Made by a program: the position numbers and the translations under genes. Of a stretch of DNA of 64,000 bases, positions 60,451-64,000 are shown one piece after another. The notes under the pieces are model-generated. The model saw only the letters and a list, made by a program, of their open reading frames with translations, was not told the DNA's origin and ran no database searches. Position 1 is the stretch's first letter. Every line of letters starts with the position of its first letter. This stretch comes from Thelonectria olida (taxonomy: Eukaryota; Ascomycota; Sordariomycetes; Hypocreales; Nectriaceae), in NCBI GenBank assembly GCA_020736575.1, contig JAGPYM010000054.1, forward strand, positions 99,095 through 163,094, given 5' to 3'.

Positions 60451-62599
60451 CAAATAGCAGTTAGAACAGCTACTAGAATACTAGTAATAACCCAAAGCGG
60501 CTACAATTAATTAAGATCGAGCTCTCTTAATAAAGTCATTCTTACTAGTAATAACTTATACTACTATAGGAAAGAACTAGATATTATTAACCACTCTATT
60601 CTCCAAGCTATAAAAGAATAGATTAGCACCCTCAATTAAAAACAAGCTTTCTAATCGCACCTTATATAATATAATAAAAAGCTTAAAAATAAATAAAATA
60701 TATTTAACTCTATAAAGCCCATAGAATGGACACTTATACTATTTATAAAAATCGCCCTAAAAGCAGATAACTTAAAAACCCTTATAATAACTTGCAAAAG
60801 TAAAACCCCAAGCCCTAAGGGAAGCGATATTATTTATAATAAAATATTATAACAGCTTATTAAAGCACATAGCCATTTAATATAACCTCGCTAAAATACC
60901 TACACAAGATAATTAGTTATAAAAGCTCTTAACTTAAGCCTAGTAGACTAAGACCTTATTAACTTAATTAAATAGGAACTTACAATTTAAATAGGAAATA
61001 ATATTCCTAAACTATTCCTTATAATATTAAATTATAAATAAGCTTAAAACTAAAACTACCTATTACTACTTAGTATATATTCCTAAACTTACTTACTAAT
61101 AGTATTCTAATATAATAGATATAAATCTATAAGTTACTAGAAGAAGAAGCGATTCCTAAGACTAATAATACTAGTTTAAAAGAAGATATTAAAAAAGAAC
61201 TATAATAAATTCACTTAATTTATAAGTTAGTTATTAAAAAATAAAGGGTTACTACTAAAGACTTTTATATTTATAGTGCAAACTAATAAATAATCTAAGT
61301 AAGAAATTATAAACCCTACTAATTATATAATAATAATATACCTATTTTAAACCTAATACACCCTAATTACTATATAATTTTATAAGTATTATATTATAAT
61401 TATATATATATAGTACTTGCTATATAAAGCCTAAAATAACTACTACCTAATATAAATAGGGCCACACCCTATAGGATAATAGTATTAAGCTATTAACCTT
61501 ATAAATTAGAGAAATGCAAGCTAGCTACTACACTTAAATATTACTATCCTTATAAACTATATATACCCTCTACTTAGGAAATATATAAATAGAACGCATA
61601 ATATACTTAAATATTAATACTAAAAATACCTTATATATAAACAAGCTAAAATAGTAAATTAGTACTAAATATATTAGAAATAACCTATATAACCTTATAA
61701 TATATATATTTTATAAAGTAAAATTATAGAATAATAGGTAAAGGATATATATAAATAGTTAAAAATAATAAAAGCTACTTATAATAGAGCTATAAGACTA
61801 GCTAGAGTAGGAGGAATTTATAAAACTTTTAAAAAGAGCTTTATATATAATAATAAGACCTAATAATATATTACTATAATAATAGATAATATTATAAGTA
61901 TAAATTAAGGGATAATAGTTTATTATATTAGTAAATAGTAAAGTAAAGATAAATGGAGTTAACTTATAAATAGTTAATTATTTTAAGCTATTATAAAAGG
62001 ATAAAAACACACCCTATAGGATATTTAATATAAAAGAAAAACTATTTAAATATAAAAATAAACAAATTACCTATAAGATTAATTACTTTAAAGTATTTAT
62101 TAAAAGAAAGAATTAAAGAATTAATCTTAATATTATACCCCTTTAAAATTATAACTTACTTTTAGGTTACTTATAGCTTTACTAATATAACCCCCTTATT
62201 AGTTAGTATACTAACTAGATATAAACCTTTTAAGGAGATGCAACTAATAATATAAATAATAATTTAAATAATATAAGATCTTATACTTTTATTAAAAAGA
62301 TAAAAAAGTATAATAGAGTAATAATAAAAATACTTCCTAACTTATAAAAAAGATATAACCTCTAAAAGGAATATAATATAAATATTAAAAAGGGCAAGTA
62401 TAATAAATATAAAAGACAATTGCATTCTTTAAGAAACATTTATATAAATAAATAAAAACCTTAAGTAATAGAAAAAGGCACTAATTAATAATAGACTTAA
62501 AAATATACTAGTATAATATAAAGTTTATAAGAAACTATTTATTAAAAAACTGGAAATAGGTCTATTAGAGCACTTTTAATAGGATTATAAGATTTAGCT

Positions 62600-63560
62600 T
62601 AAAAATAGAATATTAACCACATTCTACCCTATTTATAACCTTAATAAAGTATAGCTGCACGAGCTTAAAAACTACCTTAAAAAAATATTAAGAAAAAAAT
62701 ATATTAGGATTTTAAGTTAAAAGTAGGCTATTTAGTTATATTTATTTTTAAAAAGATAAAAAGCTCCAACTTATTATAAATTACTATAAGCTTAATAATA
62801 TTACTATTAAAATAGAATACCCCTTACTTTTAATTAATAAACTAAAGGACTAACTCTATAAATAAAGTACTTTACTATATTAGATTTAAAAGGAGCTTAT
62901 AACCTTATTTATATTAAAAAAGGATATAAATAGAAAACCACTTTTAAAATAAAATTCAAACTTTATAAATATCTTATTATACCCTTTAGTCTTACTAATA
63001 TACTATTAATATTCTAATAAATAATTAATAATATATTATAAGAATACCTAGATATATTTGTAATATACTACTTTAATAATATTCTTATCTTCTTTAAAAC
63101 GGAAGAAGAATATATAAAACACATTTATAAGGTACTATAAGCTCTTAAAGATGCCAAACTGCTAATTAAACTAAAAAAAAGTCATTTTTATACCTTAAAA
63201 GTGGAATTTCTAGGACATATTATCTCTTATAATAAGATACAAATAGACTTAAAAAACTTTTAGCAGTTAAAAACTAGAAGAAACTAGAGTTAGTTAAGAA
63301 AGTATAAGCCTTCTTAAGATTTATAAACTACTACTATAAGTTCTTAAAGATTTTAGGAAACTAGCCGCACTACTTATTAAGTTAATAAAAAAGGATTAAC
63401 TATTTATCTGGAAACCTAACATCTAGGAAGCCTTTAATAAAATTAAAAATCTTATTTTTAATAAACTAGTACTTAAGATATTTAACCCTATATAACCTAT
63501 TAAACTAGAAATAGACTTTTTAAACTTTGCTTTAAAAGCCTAAATTAGATAATATAATAA
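62600..63560 (+). pseudogene. Reverse transcriptase/RNase H remnant of gypsy element
   Basis: RT motifs appear in order: 'LDLKGAYNLIYIKKG' (near 62,880), 'YLIIPFSLTNI' (near 62,965), the YxDD box as 'YFNNIL' (near 63,070-63,090; both Asp now Asn by G-to-A) and 'VEFLGHIISYNKI' (near 63,200). RNase H-linked sequence starts around 63,420 ('AFNKIKNLIF'). Stops abound; the protein cannot be made. Confidence 0.75.
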
Positions 63561-64000
63561 TAATAGAAAGTTATACTAATTGTATTTTACTCTTATAATT
63601 ATATAAAGTAGAATTAACTACCTATTTATAATAAAAATCCTTACATTATTAATACCTTTTAAAATTTAATAATACTTACTAAAAGCTACTATTAGGTTAT
63701 AATTATATAAACTATAAAATATCTTACACTTTACTACTATTAATAATTAATAGATAATAATTAAATATATTAAATACCTATTAGAATTTAATATATTATT
63801 AAATATAAGAAGATTAAAAATATAAAACTAATACTATTAGCTAATAACTAAATTTAATATAAGTAAAATTAAAATAAAAAATAACTATTAACTTTCACGC
63901 CCAAAGGACACCTTAAATAGAAGTATATTACAGCTACTACCGCCCAATAATATCCCAAATGCTTAATAAATAATAAAAGGAATATATCTAATAATTATAT

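Larger units (their letters stand above)
58951..64000 (+). mobile_element. Ty3/gypsy element, plus strand, 3' end outside window
   Basis: Starts with TGTTATAGTC at the break in RecQ copy 2. The LTR/leader extends to roughly 59,670, followed by gag, then pol with RT and RNase H up to the window end. The LTR boundary is not certain because no second LTR is in view. Leader sequence of the same family recurs at 11.9-13.1 kb, inverted at 13.1-13.3 kb, and as a short fragment at 29.65 kb. All coding parts contain many stops. Confidence 0.75.

Overview
The window looks like a piece of a filamentous ascomycete genome (Pezizomycotina, most likely a Sordariomycete). The evidence is short GT-AG introns of about 50-90 nt, protein families typical of that group (subgroup-C GH18 chitinase, LysM protein, NST1, fungal chromovirus, RecQ-like telomere-linked helicase), and sharply two-speed base composition. 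Gene-bearing islands of ordinary GC alternate with long AT-rich tracts full of stop codons. Aligned repeat copies within the window differ almost only by C-to-T and G-to-A transitions, the mark of repeat-induced point mutation (RIP).

Layout. 1-1.3 kb: 3' part of an F-box-like gene. 1.5-8.1 kb: a head-to-head pair of LysM gene and CBM18-GH18 chitinase gene, both broken by nonsense codons and frameshifts; the LysM gene also stops at a 463-bp foldback element. 8.2-8.5 kb: the best preserved copy of a short dispersed repeat (called R1 here), followed by a small 10-cysteine secreted protein gene. 9-11.5 kb: no gene seen. 11.5-13.4 kb: RIP-degraded Ty3/gypsy leader sequence split by a 673-bp solo LTR. 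14-15.8 kb: one unknown intact gene and one 5'-truncated gene. 15.9-21.1 kb: AT-rich repeat graveyard with many R1 copies and a G19 run. 21.2-26.7 kb: a seven-exon gene joining an NST1 amino-terminal half to a large unrelated fungal protein.

From 27.2 kb on the sequence is nested mobile DNA. Two direct, heavily RIPed copies of a RecQ-like helicase gene lie at 31.4-44 kb and 55.3-58.9 kb. The first is split by a complete chromovirus (33,630-40,987, minus strand) with 232-bp LTRs, a 5-bp target duplication, a polypurine tract, and a spliced accessory ORF on the opposite strand. The second copy keeps the matching empty site. A second RecQ-type P-loop remnant lies near 55.1 kb, three adjacent tandem arrays at 50.5-51.7 kb, and a gypsy element on the plus strand starts at 58,951 and runs off the window.

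The genes do not form an obvious pathway, except that LysM and subgroup-C chitinase genes are known to sit together in fungi. The main story is genome defence acting on nested mobile elements, with gene loss in between and one chimeric gene surviving in an island. Coordinates of exons come from splice signals read by eye; boundaries in AT-rich DNA are approximate.
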